Translations under genes and position numbers: made by a program | The notes under the pieces: generated by a model | Seen by the model: only the letters and a program-made list of their open reading frames with translations | What the model was told of the DNA's origin: nothing | Databases searched by the model: none | Shown: piece by piece, positions 51,004-52,639 of the stretch | How positions within the stretch are numbered: position 1 is the first letter of the stretch | How the letters are laid out: every line of letters starts with the position of its first letter | Source: an uncultured Ruminococcus sp. | GTDB taxonomy: Bacteria > Bacillota_A > Clostridia > Oscillospirales > Ruminococcaceae | Reading direction: 5' to 3' | Assembly (NCBI GenBank): GCA_900315975.1 | Contig: ONBA01000024.1 | Span: 1-52,639, forward strand | Length of the DNA: 52,639 nt

Positions 51004-52004
51004 AAATTGACGATGTTTTCAATGATATCGACAATGAGACAGCAGAAAAACTTGCGGACGATTATCCGGTCCTCAACGACGACGAGAAAGAGAGGTTGTA
51101 CGCTATGAGTAAAAGAAAGTATAATATAGACGATATGTCAGAAATCAACAACACCGAGGTTTCAGGTGTTGAAAAGTACAGCAAACCAAAGTGGTACAAG
51201 GGAGTCAGCGTTGCGGCGGCGGCAGTTCTTGTATTTGCCGGAATAGGCGGAAGTATGGCAGTTATCAGCCGTAACGGACACGCTCCGTCGACAGATGTAG
51301 TGTCCGAGGCGACTACGGAAGCTGCTACAGAAGCAGAAACAGAGGAAGCTACAGAAGTGACTGAAGCAACAACAGAAGCCTTGAATATCGACGCTGACGC
51401 TATAGCTCAGGAAATGGTCGATGCATACAGTGCTTGTCTGGGTGACATCTGGTGCAGAAATATACAAGTTGATACTTCCGATGTTGTTGAAAAAAATTTC
51501 CCTGATGATGGAATCACACATCAGTATTATCGTGCCGATGACCCAAGATACCCTACATGGGAAGACCTTGAAAAGCATTGCTACGAAGTATTTGATACAG
51601 AGTTAGGTAAAATTGTACTTGATAATCGTAATAATTCATACGCTCCGGAAGATGAGATGAAATATGATACACTGTTCTTTACAAGGGGCGACAGCTACTA
51701 CGTTGATAAAAACTTGCATGGCGATCCGTGGGAACCGATAGAATGGGATCAGGACCACATAGAGGGTGAGCTTACTCCCGAGGGCGATATAACCACGACA
51801 GTAACTAAGACATATACTACTTCTACTCCGAATGTGGTAGAAGAAACAAAGTTCAGATTCGTTAATACTGAAAACGGCTGGCGCATAAACCAAGCTGATG
51901 AAAGATCTTATAGCATAGACGAAAACGGTAATGAGATGACTCAGGATGAGGTAGAGAAGCAGTTTTCAGAGGCTTACGGAAAAGATGTAACTCAGGCTGA
52001 ATGA
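51000..52004 (+). CDS. single-pass membrane protein, likely anti-sigma factor of the ECF pair
   Basis: A 334-residue protein. A cytoplasmic N-terminus (about 1-66, acidic, with ERLYAMSKRKYNIDDMSE) could hold the sigma factor; one membrane helix (about 67-90); a Thr/Glu/Ala-rich linker (about 103-127); and an outer domain of about 200 residues with many Asp/Tyr. It shows no conserved anti-sigma zinc motif (HxxxCxxC). The role is inferred from overlap with the sigma gene and topology. Release might involve the site-2 protease encoded at 34305. From about 51430 the sequence is more AT-rich than the sigma gene. Confidence 0.7.
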   Translation: MKIDDVFNDIDNETAEKLADDYPVLNDDEKERLYAMSKRKYNIDDMSEINNTEVSGVEKYSKPKWYKGVSVAAAAVLVFAGIGGSMAVISRNGHAPSTDVVSEATTEAATEAETEEATEVTEATTEALNIDADAIAQEMVDAYSACLGDIWCRNIQVDTSDVVEKNFPDDGITHQYYRADDPRYPTWEDLEKHCYEVFDTELGKIVLDNRNNSYAPEDEMKYDTLFFTRGDSYYVDKNLHGDPWEPIEWDQDHIEGELTPEGDITTTVTKTYTTSTPNVVEETKFRFVNTENGWRINQADERSYSIDENGNEMTQDEVEKQFSEAYGKDVTQAE

Positions 52005-52049
52005 ATTGCTGATGATTTACAGGAATAATAAATATCACATGGAAGCAAA

Positions 52050-52071
52050 GGGGCGCACTATCTTGCGCCCC
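52050..52071 (+). terminator. hairpin after the anti-sigma gene, without T-run
   Basis: GGGGCGCA (52050-52057) pairs with TGCGCCCC (52064-52071), loop CTATCT. What follows is TAGCTTATAG, so it is a weak or factor-assisted terminator. Confidence 0.55.
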
Positions 52072-52111
52072 TAGCTTATAGTCCGATATATTTCGTTTTT
52101 TCTGCTTTATG

Positions 52112-52140
52112 TTGCCTTTTCGCGGAAGATGTGTTATAAT
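52112..52140 (+). promoter_or_regulatory. SigA promoter for the hpt-like gene
   Basis: TTGCCT (52112-52117), 17 bp, TATAAT (52135-52140). Confidence 0.82.
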
Positions 52141-52170
52141 GTCAGAAAGACGTTTTAAGGAGCTGATACT

Positions 52171-52572
52171 ATGGAGTTTTCTTCTGCCGCTGATTATATG
52201 AGCAGAATCAAACGTACCGTTATCACTGAGGAAGAGATAAAGCAGAAAACCGCAGAAGCCGGAAGATTCATCGACAGTATCTACGACGGGAAGCCGATAG
52301 TTCTCGTGAGTATACTCAAGGGTTCGTTCGTATTCCTTGCTGACCTCATAAGAGCCGTTTCAGTACCGTGTGAGACAGCTTTCATGGCGGCTAAAAGCTA
52401 CTATGAGGGAACGCAGTCGTCGGGAGTTGTAAAGATAACTATGGACCTCGACCGTGATATTTCAGACTGTCACGTCATTATAGTCGAGGATATCATCGAC
52501 ACAGGCAGAACACTCAACGATGTCGTAAAGCTTCTGAAAGGAGTCTATCCTAAAATTTGTGTAAACCTCTGA
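52171..52572 (+). pseudogene. hpt: hypoxanthine phosphoribosyltransferase, 3' end removed by an insertion sequence
   Basis: The frame encodes about 123 genuine HPRT residues: VLVSILKGSFVFLADLIRAV and the phosphoribosyl pyrophosphate motif VIIVEDIIDTGRTLNDVVKLLK. After KLLK the sequence changes to VYPKICVNL and stops; normal HPRT (about 175-185 residues) would continue with the second half of the barrel and the purine-binding VGYGLDYDE region. The change coincides with the start of an insertion-sequence-like end near 52540. AAGGAGC precedes the ATG and a good promoter is present, so a truncated product may be made but should lack purine binding. Confidence 0.82.
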
Positions 52573-52585
52573 AGTAGTGTATAAT
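52557..52585 (+). promoter_or_regulatory. promoter inside the insertion-sequence end
   Basis: TTGTGT (52557-52562), 17 bp, TATAAT (52580-52585). The spacer contains the left arm of the inverted repeat. Confidence 0.7.
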
Positions 52586-52615
52586 AGAAGAGACACTACT
52601 TCGGAGGTTTTAATT

Positions 52616-52639
52616 ATGAGCAGAAGGCGAAGAAACGAA
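52616..52639 (+). CDS. start of a probable transposase (partial)
   Basis: Eight codons, MSRRRRNE, at the window end, preceded by CGGAGG. The basic start and position just inside an insertion-sequence end suggest a transposase; too short to place in a family with confidence. Confidence 0.5.

Larger units (their letters stand above)
52540..52639 (+). mobile_element. left end of an insertion sequence, probably IS256-like (runs off the window)
   Basis: From about 52540 the hpt gene gives way to GGAGTCTATCC, an AAAATTTGTGTAAAC segment typical of IS256-family ends, an inverted repeat CCTCTGAAGTAGTGT (52566-52580) with ACACTACTTCGGAGG (52592-52606), a promoter and a transposase-like start. The element's right end and target duplication are outside the window, so the family call is tentative. 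Confidence 0.65.

Overview
The window looks like chromosomal DNA from a low-to-mid GC, spore-lineage Firmicute of class Clostridia, most likely a Ruminococcus-type member of the Oscillospirales. This is inferred from the spoIIGA-sigE pair, the short HisG plus HisZ system, the pyrH-frr-uppS-cdsA-dxr-rseP-ispG-polC cluster, HemZ, SigA-type promoters with 17-bp spacers, and many GGDEF/EAL and ECF genes. No rRNA genes or CRISPR arrays are present. There is one tRNA (Leu, UAA).

Layout. (1) 1-2000 is the decayed end of an integrative element: a small excisionase-like gene and a tyrosine integrase broken by an in-frame stop and two frameshifts, with a 17-bp near-perfect direct repeat at 466 and 1996. 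(2) 2074-4356 is a membrane-bound c-di-GMP protein with an intact EAL and a degenerate GGDEF. (3) 4425-12764, minus strand: a membrane-anchored metallo-beta-lactamase-fold protein, an AarF/UbiB kinase with a DUF308-like membrane protein, an SGNH hydrolase, tRNA-Leu, and a heterodimeric ABC exporter. The exporter's only visible promoter lies upstream of a terminator hairpin and a 22-codon leader ORF, which suggests attenuation control. (4) 13005-14810, plus strand: a hexapeptide-repeat (left-handed beta-helix) protein and a GGDEF cyclase. (5) 14848-22656, minus strand: one compact operon recJ-rel-MBL hydrolase-hemZ-rRNA methyltransferase. (6) 22882-26414, minus strand: spoIIGA-sigE with a promoter resembling a Spo0A-activated one, then a DEAD-box helicase followed by a 31-residue membrane peptide gene. 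(7) 26746-28725: a zinc-ribbon protein with a 45-bp minisatellite and a BspA-type leucine-rich repeat domain. Next is tyrA (minus). (8) 29955-40753: the pyrH to polC growth operon (nucleotide, translation, envelope lipid, isoprenoid and DNA replication genes). (9) 40844-50255: a complete-looking histidine operon hisZGDC-B-H-A-F-I-E with three extra genes inserted: a membrane protein, a PTP-like phosphatase and a cytidine-deaminase-like protein. Every histidine step is covered except histidinol-phosphate phosphatase. (10) 50425-52004: an ECF sigma factor and its likely membrane anti-sigma partner. (11) 52171-end: a hypoxanthine phosphoribosyltransferase gene cut off by the left end of an insertion sequence that runs out of the window.

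Most promising for new biology: the leader/terminator in front of the ABC exporter, the phosphatase sitting in the gap of the histidine pathway, the spoIIG promoter architecture, and the zinc-ribbon/minisatellite/LRR protein. All functional statements are from reading the sequence; no search was run.
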